From: Limnohabitans sp.
GTDB lineage: Bacteria > Pseudomonadota > Gammaproteobacteria > Burkholderiales > Burkholderiaceae_C
NCBI GenBank assembly: GCA_021300495.1
Contig: JAJTDK010000022.1
Location: forward strand, 1-58,137
Direction of reading: 5' to 3'
DNA length: 58,137 nt
The notes below the pieces were generated by a model. It had not been told where the DNA came from, did not search any database, and saw only the letters and a program-made list of their open reading frames with translations. Each line of letters begins with the position of its first letter. The first letter of the stretch is position 1. Of this stretch, positions 36,475-44,921 are shown piece by piece. A program made the position numbers and the translations under genes.

Positions 36475-37200
36475 TCAAACATATGAGACTTCTACCTTGC
36501 CCTTCATCAATCTCCAAGCCCAATCCAAATCAGCCTCCAATTCGCGACGGGCAGCTTGTGCATCACGCTTAGCCAAAGCCTGCATCAAACCGTGATGGTG
36601 CAAGGTGCGCGGTGCGCCTTGTTCATTGCTGTGATGGGTAACAGCAATGCGCACATAAGGGCCACTTTGAAGCCAGAGACTGCGAATCATGGAAAGCAAA
36701 GTGGGCGATTGTGCGGCCTCGTACAGCGCGAAGTGAAATCGCTGATTGGCTTGTAGTTCAGCATCCACATCACCTGCCGCCAATGCGTTTGAAAACTCTG
36801 CATCCGCCTTTGAAAGGACGGTCAATAAATGGTCATCAGCTAGAAGGACAGCCCTTTCAGCCGCATGACCTTCCACTAAAAGACGGGCCCGGTGAATATC
36901 GTCGAGTCGCTTAACAGACAAGTGCGGCACGCGAACAGGCTGCTGTGTTGCAGACTCCAGAGCGCCCTCAGCCACCAACCGTCGCAAGGCCTCGCGAACC
37001 GGCATCACACTGGTATGAAAAGCATCCGCCAAGTCCCTGATTTGAAGGGTCTGCCCGCCTTGTAGACGACCGCAAATCAGCGAGTCTGAAAGCTCAGCAT
37101 AAATTTGATCCTGCACCGAATCGCGCGAAACTGGACGCGACACCGGGGTCGGAGACCGCAAGGATTCTGGACTGGGAGCTAAACGTCGGGGTCTGGCCAT
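36475..37200 (-). CDS. GntR-family regulator, FCD subfamily
   Basis: The 241-residue protein starts with a disordered Arg/Pro-rich stretch, then the GntR winged helix (LADAFHTSVMPVREALRRLVAEGALE, about 57-82) and an all-helical FCD ligand domain with metal-ligand-like positions (DAELQANQRFHFALYEAA and HHHGLMQALAKRDAQAARREL). FCD regulators respond to carboxylic acids. It is divergent from the TRAP transporter, with the palindrome ATGTGATCACAT between them, so it very likely controls that operon. Confidence 0.9.
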   Translation of the reverse strand: MARPRRLAPSPESLRSPTPVSRPVSRDSVQDQIYAELSDSLICGRLQGGQTLQIRDLADAFHTSVMPVREALRRLVAEGALESATQQPVRVPHLSVKRLDDIHRARLLVEGHAAERAVLLADDHLLTVLSKADAEFSNALAAGDVDAELQANQRFHFALYEAAQSPTLLSMIRSLWLQSGPYVRIAVTHHSNEQGAPRTLHHHGLMQALAKRDAQAARRELEADLDWAWRLMKGKVEVSYV

Positions 37201-37246
37201 AGGGCAGTATATCTACGCTTGCTTTGAACATGAAGCATGGCGTATT

Positions 37247-37258
37247 ATGTGATCACAT
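37247..37258. promoter_or_regulatory. Candidate GntR operator before the TRAP operon
   Basis: ATGTGATCACAT is a perfect 12-bp palindrome, extended to 18 bp with one mismatched pair (37244-37261). It ends 12 bases before the ATG of the small TRAP subunit. A possible promoter (TTGCTT, 18 bases, TATTAT) places the operator over the -10 and start site, fitting repression. Confidence 0.5.
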
Positions 37259-37270
37259 TATGGTGAAAGC

Positions 37271-37768
37271 ATGAATACGACCACATCAGACCCCACTCCC
37301 GCTACCAATTCAGGGCCTGCTGTCTGGTTTGTTCAAGTGGCATCGTGGGTGCTTGCCGCCATGGCCCTTGTTGCCTTTTGCGATGTCATTTTGCGCATTG
37401 CCGGTCGTCCAATTACAGGGGCTTATGAGTTGACTGCCTTGCTCATGGGCTTGTTGGTTTATGCCACCCTACCCTTGGTCACAGCGCAAGACGAACATGT
37501 ACGTGCTGGCATTTTGCAGATGTGGCGAACTGCCCCCGCTGGTTTGGGGCGCGCCTTGTTTCAACTCCGCCGTCTTTTGTCTTGCATTGCCTTGGCTTAT
37601 TTAGCTTGGGCGCTTTTTAATTACATGCTGAGGGTTGCCAAAGCAGGCGATCGGGCACCCTACATTGAGGTACCCTTGTCATGGGTCGCAGCATTTGGTG
37701 CTTTGTGCATGGCGCTTTCCGCATGCCTTGTCGTGTGGTCACAACGCCGTGTTGGAGCGACATCATGA
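37271..37768 (+). CDS. TRAP transporter small membrane subunit (DctQ type)
   Basis: The 165-residue protein has four membrane segments. It shows DctQ features: VALVAFCDVILRIAGRPITGAYELTALLMGLLVYATLPLVTAQDEHVRAGIL, where the GAYELT and DEHVR motifs are conserved. It overlaps the large subunit gene by 4 bases. With the large subunit it uses an ion gradient to import ligand from the DctP-type receptor encoded downstream. Confidence 0.88.
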   Translation: MNTTTSDPTPATNSGPAVWFVQVASWVLAAMALVAFCDVILRIAGRPITGAYELTALLMGLLVYATLPLVTAQDEHVRAGILQMWRTAPAGLGRALFQLRRLLSCIALAYLAWALFNYMLRVAKAGDRAPYIEVPLSWVAAFGALCMALSACLVVWSQRRVGATS

Positions 37769-39054
37769 GCGCCACCATCATTGCCATGGCCGTCATGCTG
37801 GCCTTGATTGCACTAGAGGTTCCCATTGCAATAGCCATGCTAATCACCGGCGTAGTGGGATGCCTCAGTGTTCTAGGGTGGAGTCCCACCTTGTTCTTGG
37901 TCGGTGAAACTGCCTTCAGCACCGTCAACAACTATTCGCTCACGGTGGTGCCCTTGTTCATTCTCATGGGCAATCTAATTAACGAGGCCGACATTTCTCG
38001 TGAGTTGTACCGCACCACCTACCGCTTTGTGGGCCATCTGCGAGGCGGTTTGGCCATCGCCACCGTGCTGGCTTGTGCGGCATTCGCAGCCATTTGCGGC
38101 AGCAGTCTGGCCACATCGGCCGCCATGACTCGCGTGGCCTACCCCGAGATGAAACGCTATGGCTACAGCGATGCACTGGCCACTGGGTGCATCGCATCGG
38201 CAGGCACCTTGGGCATCATGATTCCACCCAGTGTGGCCCTCATGGTCTACGGCATCATGACCCAGACCGACATTGGCAAGTTGTTCATCGCAGGTGTGTT
38301 GCCAGGTCTGCTGGGCGCATTGTTGTATGTGGGCGCTGTCGTTGTTTACACATGGCGAAACCCTGAATCGGGTCCAGCAGGCGAGCGCAGTAACTGGACA
38401 GAACGCTTGCACTCATTGCGCAGTATTGGCAGCGTGGCGCTGTTGTTTGGTTTGGTCATTGGTGGTCTTTATGGCGGCTGGTTCACCCCAACTGAAGCTG
38501 CAGGCATTGGAGCAGCAGGCGCGTTCGCATTGGTCATTGCAAGAGGGCGACTCACGCGCAAGATGTTGGCTCAGGTACTTCGTGAAACCGCGGTCACTAC
38601 CACCAGCTTGTTTTTTATTCTGATCGGTGCTTTGGTCTTGTCCAAATACATCACCATCTCTGGCTTTACGCCGTGGTTGGGCGGCGTATTGCAGGGCATG
38701 GACCTTTCGGCCATGCAATTCCTGCTCATCATCTGTGCCATGTACTTGGTGCTCGGCTGCTTTTTGGAAAGCATGTCCATGCTCTTGCTCACACTGCCCA
38801 TCGTATTTCCCTTGGTGGTTAGCTTCGGCATTGACCCCATCTGGTTCGGTATTCTCATCGTCACGCTCATTGAGGTGGCCCTGATTACACCGCCTGTGGG
38901 CATGAATGTTTACATGCTCGCCAGCCAAATTCCATCGGTCCCACTGAACGTGGTCTTTCGCGGTGCCAGCGCGTTTGTGGCTGCAGACGTGATCCGCTTA
39001 GGCATCTTGCTTGCCGTGCCAGCCATCGCGCTGTGGTTGCCATCCATCACCTAA
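37765..39054 (+). CDS. TRAP transporter large membrane subunit (DctM type)
   Basis: From the ATG at 37765 (MSATIIAMAV) the product is 429 residues with about 12 membrane segments. DctM motifs are VVPLFILMGNLINEADIS, FAAICGSSLATSAAMTRVAYPEMKRYGY, GTLGIMIPPSVALMVYGIMTQTDIGKLFIAGVLPG, GGWFTPTEAAGIGAAGAF and LIEVALITPPVGMNVYML. It is a full-length transport subunit, coupled to the small subunit by overlap. Confidence 0.92.
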   Translation: MSATIIAMAVMLALIALEVPIAIAMLITGVVGCLSVLGWSPTLFLVGETAFSTVNNYSLTVVPLFILMGNLINEADISRELYRTTYRFVGHLRGGLAIATVLACAAFAAICGSSLATSAAMTRVAYPEMKRYGYSDALATGCIASAGTLGIMIPPSVALMVYGIMTQTDIGKLFIAGVLPGLLGALLYVGAVVVYTWRNPESGPAGERSNWTERLHSLRSIGSVALLFGLVIGGLYGGWFTPTEAAGIGAAGAFALVIARGRLTRKMLAQVLRETAVTTTSLFFILIGALVLSKYITISGFTPWLGGVLQGMDLSAMQFLLIICAMYLVLGCFLESMSMLLLTLPIVFPLVVSFGIDPIWFGILIVTLIEVALITPPVGMNVYMLASQIPSVPLNVVFRGASAFVAADVIRLGILLAVPAIALWLPSIT

Positions 39055-39108
39055 TTAGCCCCAGAATATTTTTTCCCCTCCGTCAACATCCACTCTAGGA
39101 GTTTTCTC

Positions 39109-40149
39109 ATGCTTATTTCACGTTTTCTGCGCCAGTCCTTGTTAATCGCTGCACTTGGCAGCATTGCTTTTGCGACGCAAGCTCAAACCGTTTGGCGCTT
39201 TTCTAACTGGCTGCCACCAACGCACCATGTGGTTACAGAAATGATTCAACCGTGGGCCGCCGATGTTGAAAAAGCCACCGAAGGCCGCGTCAAGATCCAA
39301 GTATTGCCGGCACTGGGTGCGCCCCCGACCCACTTCGATTTGGTTAAAAATGGCGTAGCCGATATCGCCTTCAGCGTTCATGCCTATACGCCCAACCGCT
39401 TCAAGTTCACTGAAATGGGAGAACTGCCCTTCACCACCGATCACGCAGTGGTGAATTCACTGGCTTACTGGCGTACCTACCAAAAACATTTTGCACAAGC
39501 CAACGAGCACGAGGGAACCGTGCTACTCGGCCTGTGGACCAACGGCTCTTATCAGCTTTTCACCAAAGCCAATGCATTGACATCCATGAATGCGGTCAGC
39601 GGCATCAAGATTCGTGTTCCTGGCACGACAGTCGAAAAAATTACACGCTCACTGGGAATGGCGCCCATTTCATCACCACTTTCTGAAGCCTACGAGCAAA
39701 TCTCCCGCGGCGTCATCCAAGGCATGTTCCAGCAAAAAGAAACTGTTGTGGCCTTCAAGATGACCCAGCACATGCCCACCGCATCGTATGTGCCTGGTGG
39801 CTTTGCGCATTCCAGCCAGTTTGTTGTGGTGAATTCAGCCAAGTGGGCCGCACTCGAAGCACGCGACCGTGCTGCCATTGAAAAGCTTTCGGGTGAAGCC
39901 ATGGTGCGTCGCTTTGCTGCTGTTTGGCAAGCCAAGGAAGATGATGCAGATCGCCAGTTGGCTGCAGCTGGGGTGAAGGTCACTCCCGTGGAAGGCGCTC
40001 TGTTGCAAGAACTTCGCAGCAAGCTGACTTTTGTTCAAGACGAGTGGCTGGCTGACGCTAGTAAAAAATCGCCTGCTGCCAAACAAGCCCTCGATGAATA
40101 CCGCGGCCTGATTACCAGTGTTTCGCGCGAGTTGGGTGTGACTAAATGA
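39109..40149 (+). CDS. TRAP transporter periplasmic receptor (DctP type)
   Basis: The 346-residue protein has a signal peptide (cleavage near FATQAQ, residue 26) and a DctP fold. It begins TVWRFSNWLPPTHHVVTEMIQPWAADVEKATEGRVKIQVLP and carries the ligand-carboxylate Arg region SGIKIRVPGTTVEKITRSLG. A good AGGAG site lies upstream. Its stop overlaps the following TIGR04076 gene by 4 bases, an unusually tight link between a receptor and an enzyme-like gene. The ligand is probably an organic acid. Confidence 0.9.
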   Translation: MLISRFLRQSLLIAALGSIAFATQAQTVWRFSNWLPPTHHVVTEMIQPWAADVEKATEGRVKIQVLPALGAPPTHFDLVKNGVADIAFSVHAYTPNRFKFTEMGELPFTTDHAVVNSLAYWRTYQKHFAQANEHEGTVLLGLWTNGSYQLFTKANALTSMNAVSGIKIRVPGTTVEKITRSLGMAPISSPLSEAYEQISRGVIQGMFQQKETVVAFKMTQHMPTASYVPGGFAHSSQFVVVNSAKWAALEARDRAAIEKLSGEAMVRRFAAVWQAKEDDADRQLAAAGVKVTPVEGALLQELRSKLTFVQDEWLADASKKSPAAKQALDEYRGLITSVSRELGVTK

Positions 40150-40517
40150 TCAAGCCCTCAGGGGACGACAGTTTTGAACTGTTTGACCTGCGGGTAGAGT
40201 GGGAAGGCGATGGTCCTTGCTGGTGCAAGGCCAAAGCCGGAGACCACTTCGAACTGCACGGCGAGCAGTTGCATTTTCCGCCGGGGCAAAGCTGGTCCAT
40301 TTACACCCTTGCCGCACTTCTGCCCATCCTGCCTGCCAAGCAACGTCCTTGCCACCCCAACGACTGGATGAGCACAGACGCGCGCGTGGCATGCCCCGAC
40401 CCCAATTGCAAGGCTCGTTTTCTCATACGGCGATGTGGCACAAGGCGTTTCAGCCATGCAGACGTCACCGCAGTGCCTCTAAACACATCGACACAAGATC
40501 CTGAAAAAAATCCATGA
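40146..40517 (+). CDS. TIGR04076-family protein
   Basis: The 123-residue protein follows the TIGR04076 pattern: a Cys near the N-terminus (GDGPCWCKAKAGDHFELHGEQLHFPPGQSWSIYTLAALLPILPAKQR) and a C-terminal cysteine motif (RVACPDPNCKARFLIRR). Members often accompany aldo/keto reductases and anaerobic or sugar-acid catabolic genes, and their function is unknown. Cysteines at CWC and CPDPNC could bind a metal. It overlaps both neighbours by 4 bases. Confidence 0.7.
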   Translation: MIKPSGDDSFELFDLRVEWEGDGPCWCKAKAGDHFELHGEQLHFPPGQSWSIYTLAALLPILPAKQRPCHPNDWMSTDARVACPDPNCKARFLIRRCGTRRFSHADVTAVPLNTSTQDPEKNP

Positions 40518-41554
40518 GCATTTCCACTACCGAGCTGGCACCGGGCTACCGTGCATCACGACTGATCAAAGGCTGCTGGCAACTGGCCGGCGGCCATGGT
40601 GAGGTTGACCAAGTACAAGCCGTGTTAGACATGGCCGCATTCGTCGAGGCTGGCCTGACTACATTTGACTGTGCCGACCACTACATCAATGTAGAGGCCT
40701 TGATTGGCCGTTTTCGAAGTGAGCACCCTGCCCTTGCTGCCAGGCTTCAGGTGCACACCAAATGCGTACCCGACTATGACAGGCTAACGTCGTGCGACCG
40801 CACATACCTGACCGGAATCATCGACCGCTCACTGGAGCGGCTAGGCGTTGAGCAGCTGGACTTGGTGCAGTTTCATTGGTGGAATCTGGCCCAGCCGGGC
40901 TGTATTGAAGCGCTGGGCATCCTGAGTGATTTGAAACGCGAAGGCAAGATAGCTCATCTAGGGTTAACCAACTTCAACACCAAACTAACCCGAGAAATAT
41001 TGGATGCAGGCATACCGCTGATCAGCACACAAGTTCAGTACTCATTACTCGACAGCCGTCCAGAAAAAGAGTTGATTGCACTGTGTCAGGAACGTGGACT
41101 TCAAGTGCTGTGCTATGGCACCTTGGCAGGTGGTCTGCTCAGTGAATCATGGTTGGGTCAACCAGAACCCACTGAGCCGCTGGCCAACCGTTCGCACACA
41201 AAGTACAAATTGATCATTGAAGATTTTGGTGGCTGGGATTTGTTTCAAGAACTTCTGAACGCATTACAAGCCATCGGCACGAGACATGGCGTAGGTCTGG
41301 GTGATGTGGCTACGCGTTGGGTGATTGACCAAGACCAAGTGGGCTGCGCCATCATGGGGTTCACATCCACACGGCATTTGCCAGCTACTCAACGCATCGA
41401 AGCCTTGCGACTGGACGCACAAGACAACGCCCTACTAACTCCGATATTGGCTCGCCGCACCGGCCCTGCTGGCGACTGCTACGACATTGAGCGAGACAAA
41501 GAAGGTCGCCATGGGCGCATCATGCGGTACAACCAAAATGTGGGACGACATTGA
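40514..41554 (+). CDS. Aldo/keto reductase
   Basis: The 346-residue TIM-barrel protein has the AKR tetrad: Asp and Tyr in TFDCADHYINVEALIGRF, Lys in LQVHTKCVPDY, and His in LDLVQFHWWN. It continues with KREGKIAHLGLTNFNTKLTREIL and the cofactor-binding region MGFTSTRHLPATQRIEAL. It would use NAD(P)H to reduce or oxidise a carbonyl substrate, possibly the compound taken up by the TRAP system. It is translationally coupled to the TIGR04076 gene. Confidence 0.88.
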   Translation: MSISTTELAPGYRASRLIKGCWQLAGGHGEVDQVQAVLDMAAFVEAGLTTFDCADHYINVEALIGRFRSEHPALAARLQVHTKCVPDYDRLTSCDRTYLTGIIDRSLERLGVEQLDLVQFHWWNLAQPGCIEALGILSDLKREGKIAHLGLTNFNTKLTREILDAGIPLISTQVQYSLLDSRPEKELIALCQERGLQVLCYGTLAGGLLSESWLGQPEPTEPLANRSHTKYKLIIEDFGGWDLFQELLNALQAIGTRHGVGLGDVATRWVIDQDQVGCAIMGFTSTRHLPATQRIEALRLDAQDNALLTPILARRTGPAGDCYDIERDKEGRHGRIMRYNQNVGRH

Positions 41555-41555
41555 T

Positions 41556-41888
41556 CTAAATGGATGGCAATTTGAAGCATGGTTGGCCATTGCAACATTC
41601 GTCAGTTAAATAAACCAACAAATTTTGCATCCGACTCAAGTTTGCTCGATAACGCAGGTTTCGCCCTTCACGCTCTTGTGACACAAGTTCGCAACGAAGA
41701 AGTTCTTTAAGGTGAAAAGAGAGTGAGTTGGAAGGGACACCCAGCGCTACAGCCATATCACTTGGATACATGCCATCCTGCCCTGCAACAACCAGCAAAC
41801 GAAATACGTTCAACCGGTTGATTTGCGCTAAAGCGCAAAGCGCCTTGACAACCCACTGTGGGTCTACTGACGTTACAACTGTGTTCAT
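41556..41888 (-). CDS. arsR: ArsR-family arsenic-responsive repressor
   Basis: The 110-residue protein has an ArsR winged helix (YPSDMAVALGVPSNSLSFHLKELLRCELVSQEREGRNLRYRANL). The As(III)-sensing cysteines are C-terminal: Cys98, Cys99 and Cys104 in DECCNGQPC. This is like the Acidithiobacillus ferrooxidans type rather than the E. coli type, whose cysteines lie in the recognition helix. It is the last gene of gap-arsJ-arsR and overlaps arsJ by 4 bases, so it is made from the operon it should control. Confidence 0.9.
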   Translation of the reverse strand: MNTVVTSVDPQWVVKALCALAQINRLNVFRLLVVAGQDGMYPSDMAVALGVPSNSLSFHLKELLRCELVSQEREGRNLRYRANLSRMQNLLVYLTDECCNGQPCFKLPSI

Positions 41889-43165
41889 GCTGAATCTTTG
41901 TTACTCTCGAGTTGCAACATGGGCTGTACAGGTAATCGCAAAGTGGCCATCCAACATATGGAAAGCATTGCAGCAGATCCGATGAGTGAATAAATTAGAC
42001 CACCCCACTGAAACAACAAGCCTGACATCAAGGTTCCAAAGAAGCGCCCTAAGGCATTCGCAGCATAGTAAAAGCCAACATCCTCAGCTGCTTTTTCTGA
42101 ACCTGCGTAGGCCAATACCAAATAGCTGTGAACTGAGGAATTAACGGCAAATGCAAATCCAAACAATCCAAGACCACCCACAACCCACCACTCAAGATTA
42201 GGAACGTCGTACCAGACAATCACAGCAATGGCAGCAGGAATCAATGCCAACGCCAAAGACCACCAGCGCGCGGCTGGTACTTCGCTCGAGAGACCGTCTT
42301 CACTGCGCTTGACAATATTGGGGGCAAGGGCTTGAACTAACCCGTACCCTATTGTCCAAGTTGCCAAGAATGTTCCCACCATGGTGAAGGTCCAGCCAAC
42401 AGAATAAAGAAATACGGGTACTCCCACGACAAACCATACATCGCGAGCTCCAAAGAGTACAACGCGAGCAGCTGAAAGTGCGTTGAGGCCTTGGTTTTTT
42501 GAAAACAATTCTTTGGCTGATTTGGAGGCTTTGCTCTTGCCGATCATGGGAGGCAAACTGCTGATGACGCCGATCAAAATCAAAGCCAGTAATCCGGCCA
42601 TGGCCAGTAACGACCACTGAAATCCGACTGCTTGCAGTAAAACGCCACCAAGAAAGAAGCCGAAACCTTTCATTGCATTCTTGCTGCCAGTAAACCAAGC
42701 GACCCACTTGAACAACTGACCGTTACTTTGGGTTTTGGCTTCAGCCTGCGTAATCTTGATCGCTGACTTGCTGGCAGTTTTGGTGAGATCTTTTGCGACG
42801 CCGCAAATACCCTGAGCAATGACCACCCATGCAACAGACATTGCTGCAGTCCAACTTGGATCAAGTTGCGACAAGAGAATGAATCCAACAATCTGAGTCA
42901 TCAGACCCACAGTGAGCATGCGTGCAATACCAAATCTTGTCGCCAGCCAGCCTCCTATCAAATTGGCAAGCACCCCAGCCGCTTCGTAGAGCAAAAATAA
43001 CAAAGACAGCATGAAGGGTGAGTAACCCAGTTTGTAGAAATGAAGGAGCACCAGCATGCGCAGCGCTCCATCTGTGAGCGTGAACCCCCAGTAGGCTGCC
43101 GTGACGATCATGTAATTTCTAACGGCAGGCACCACGACGGGAAGTTGACGATTGGGTGATTCCAT
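41885..43165 (-). CDS. arsJ: ArsJ, 1-arseno-3-phosphoglycerate exporter (MFS)
   Basis: From the ATG at 43163-43165 (MESPNRQLPVVVPAVRNYMIV) the product is 426 residues with about 12 membrane segments. It starts with the ArsJ pattern NYMIVTAAYWGFTLTDGALRMLVLLHFYKLGYSPFMLSLLFLLYE, followed by SKSAIKITQAEAKTQSNGQLFKWVAWFTGSKNAMKGFGFFLGG. ArsJ exports the unstable arsenate ester made by the partner GAPDH, conferring arsenate resistance. It lies 1 base after gap, the usual pairing. Confidence 0.93.
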   Translation of the reverse strand: MESPNRQLPVVVPAVRNYMIVTAAYWGFTLTDGALRMLVLLHFYKLGYSPFMLSLLFLLYEAAGVLANLIGGWLATRFGIARMLTVGLMTQIVGFILLSQLDPSWTAAMSVAWVVIAQGICGVAKDLTKTASKSAIKITQAEAKTQSNGQLFKWVAWFTGSKNAMKGFGFFLGGVLLQAVGFQWSLLAMAGLLALILIGVISSLPPMIGKSKASKSAKELFSKNQGLNALSAARVVLFGARDVWFVVGVPVFLYSVGWTFTMVGTFLATWTIGYGLVQALAPNIVKRSEDGLSSEVPAARWWSLALALIPAAIAVIVWYDVPNLEWWVVGGLGLFGFAFAVNSSVHSYLVLAYAGSEKAAEDVGFYYAANALGRFFGTLMSGLLFQWGGLIYSLIGSAAMLSICWMATLRLPVQPMLQLESNKDSA

Positions 43166-43166
43166 C

Positions 43167-44210
43167 TTAAATACCAACTGATTCCATGTAGCAGGCCAAA
43201 TCGACCATACGGCATGCATAGCCCATCTCGTTGTCATACCAGGCATAGACCTTGAGGAGGGTTCCATCAGTCACCATGGTCGACAATGCGTCGATGATTG
43301 AGCTGCGGGTATCACGTGCATAGTCAACACTGACCAAAGGACGTGTTTCGTAACCCAGAATGCCGAGCAATGGTCCATTTGCTGCTTTTTCAAAAAGTGC
43401 GTTAACTTCCTCTGCTGTGGTCGAACGTTGAAGTTCAAAGACGCAATCGGTCAAAGATGCATTCAGTACTGGCGCCCTCACCGCATGGCCATTCAGTTTG
43501 CCTTTGAGTTCAGGGTAGATCAGTGCAATTGCTGTGGCACTGCCCGTCGATGTTGGCGCCAAGCTCACCATAGCGCTGCGTGCTCGGCGTAAATCTTTGT
43601 GCGGCGCATCGACAACCAAGTTAGTGTTGGTTGGGTCGTGAATGGTTGTGATCTGACCGTGCTTGATGCCCAAGTTTTCATGAATCACTTTGACAACGGG
43701 CGCCAAGCAATTGGTAGTGCAAGAAGCTGCTGTCACGATGTAATCTTTGGCAGGGTTATACAACTGGTGGTTAACGCCAACCACAATATTGAGTACGCCG
43801 CCAACTTTGACTGGTGCTGCAACAATGACACGCTTTGCACCGCGATCTAGGTGGCCTTGGATTGTTTCAGGTGTAAGAAATTTCCCTGTGCATTCGAGCA
43901 CAAGCTCTACGCCCAATTCACCCCATGGAATTTCGGCAGATGTGCCGAAAGAGGTGTAACGAATCCGTTTGTCTTTGATCAGAATGGCCTCATCGCCATC
44001 GGTGCGAATGTCGGCTTTCCATTTGCCTTGAACGGAATCGAAGGCCAGCAGGTGCGCCGTTGCAGCAACGCCGCCTTTGAGTTCGTTGACATGAACAACG
44101 TCAAGTCGGTTCAATCCTCGGGGGTCATCTTCAGGGCGCTCTGCCGCGCCCATTGCGGCTCTCAAAGCTAAACGACCGATTCGTCCCATGCCATTAATGC
44201 CGACTTTCAT
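43167..44210 (-). CDS. gap: ArsJ-associated glyceraldehyde-3-phosphate dehydrogenase
   Basis: The 347-residue enzyme has the NAD fold [17 protein letters not shown], the catalytic Cys in [15 protein letters not shown], the His region of the family, and [17 protein letters not shown]. In this context GAPDH uses arsenate in place of phosphate to form 1-arseno-3-phosphoglycerate, which ArsJ exports. It is the first gene of gap-arsJ-arsR. Its leader is about 30 bases from the predicted PhoB-type promoter, with an AAAGG site before the ATG. Confidence 0.92.
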   Translation of the reverse strand: MKVGINGMGRIGRLALRAAMGAAERPEDDPRGLNRLDVVHVNELKGGVAATAHLLAFDSVQGKWKADIRTDGDEAILIKDKRIRYTSFGTSAEIPWGELGVELVLECTGKFLTPETIQGHLDRGAKRVIVAAPVKVGGVLNIVVGVNHQLYNPAKDYIVTAASCTTNCLAPVVKVIHENLGIKHGQITTIHDPTNTNLVVDAPHKDLRRARSAMVSLAPTSTGSATAIALIYPELKGKLNGHAVRAPVLNASLTDCVFELQRSTTAEEVNALFEKAANGPLLGILGYETRPLVSVDYARDTRSSIIDALSTMVTDGTLLKVYAWYDNEMGYACRMVDLACYMESVGI

Positions 44211-44245
44211 GCTGAACCTTTTGCCAATAGATGAATAAACGTTGA

Positions 44246-44279
44246 ATTGTAGAAATAAATTATGACGAATTTATGACTG
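44246..44279 (-). promoter_or_regulatory. Pho box and -10 element for gap-arsJ-arsR
   Basis: On the minus strand 44279-44262 reads CAGTCATAAATTCGTCAT, matching the E. coli Pho box consensus CTGTCATAAATCTGTCAT at 15 of 18 positions, with two GTCAT units 11 bases apart. After exactly 10 bases comes TACAAT (44251-44246), a strong -10. This is the layout of a PhoB-activated promoter, where the box replaces the -35. The start of transcription would be near 44239. Confidence 0.75.
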
Positions 44280-44468
44280 AGCAAAGGGTTATTGATTTTG
44301 AAAGTTATCAAATTGCGTTGTGAAGAGTGTCTACAAAATTGGGGGAATGCCAAACAAGACAGACTTAACTTAAATCAAGGCAAACACACTTAAATAGGCG
44401 AAGATAGGCTTGAAAAAAAGACCTCGAACCTCCAACTGAGTCTTTGAACCATCAACAGAGATTGAAAT

Positions 44469-44897
44469 ATGAAAACACACTTGGTATGCCCACATTGCAA
44501 CAGCACCAATCGGGTATCGACTGACCAGCTCGAAGCTGAGTTATCTTGTGGAAGTTGCCACAAACCTTTATTTGAAAAGCACCCTGCCAATTTGAATGCA
44601 ACTGGCTTAGCCGCTCAAATTGCCAAAAGTGAAGTACCCGTCGTAGTTGACTTCTGGGCACCGTGGTGCGGCCCTTGTCGCATGATGGCACCTGAATATG
44701 AGAAAGCATGCGCCTTGTTAGAGCCATATGCTCGCTTTGTGAAAGTAGATACAGAAGCCCACCAAGACTTGGGCGCAAAGCACAATATTCGGAGTATTCC
44801 CACACTGGCTATTTTTAAAGGTGGCAATGAAGTTTCCCGAATTTCTGGCGCTCGGTCTGCATCAGATTTGACGAAATGGATCAAGGAATTTTCATAA
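44469..44897 (+). CDS. trxC: Thioredoxin 2 (zinc-containing)
   Basis: The 142-residue protein has the TrxC-specific zinc module with four Cys (CPHC at 8-11 and CGSC at 27-30) before a classical thioredoxin domain with WAPWCGPCRMMAPE and the cis-Pro in RSIPTLAIFKGG. It reduces disulfides in the cytoplasm and is typically induced by oxidative stress. It is divergent from gap-arsJ-arsR and 24 bases before a methyltransferase gene. Confidence 0.93.
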   Translation: MKTHLVCPHCNSTNRVSTDQLEAELSCGSCHKPLFEKHPANLNATGLAAQIAKSEVPVVVDFWAPWCGPCRMMAPEYEKACALLEPYARFVKVDTEAHQDLGAKHNIRSIPTLAIFKGGNEVSRISGARSASDLTKWIKEFS

Positions 44898-44921
44898 TAT
44901 TTTTAATTGGAGCAACCTGGA

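Noticed and set aside
36464-36475. Palindrome ATGCCCGGGCAT next to the gntR stop
   Set aside because: It could be part of a terminator, but there is no loop or T run, and it partly covers the stop codon. Not enough to call.
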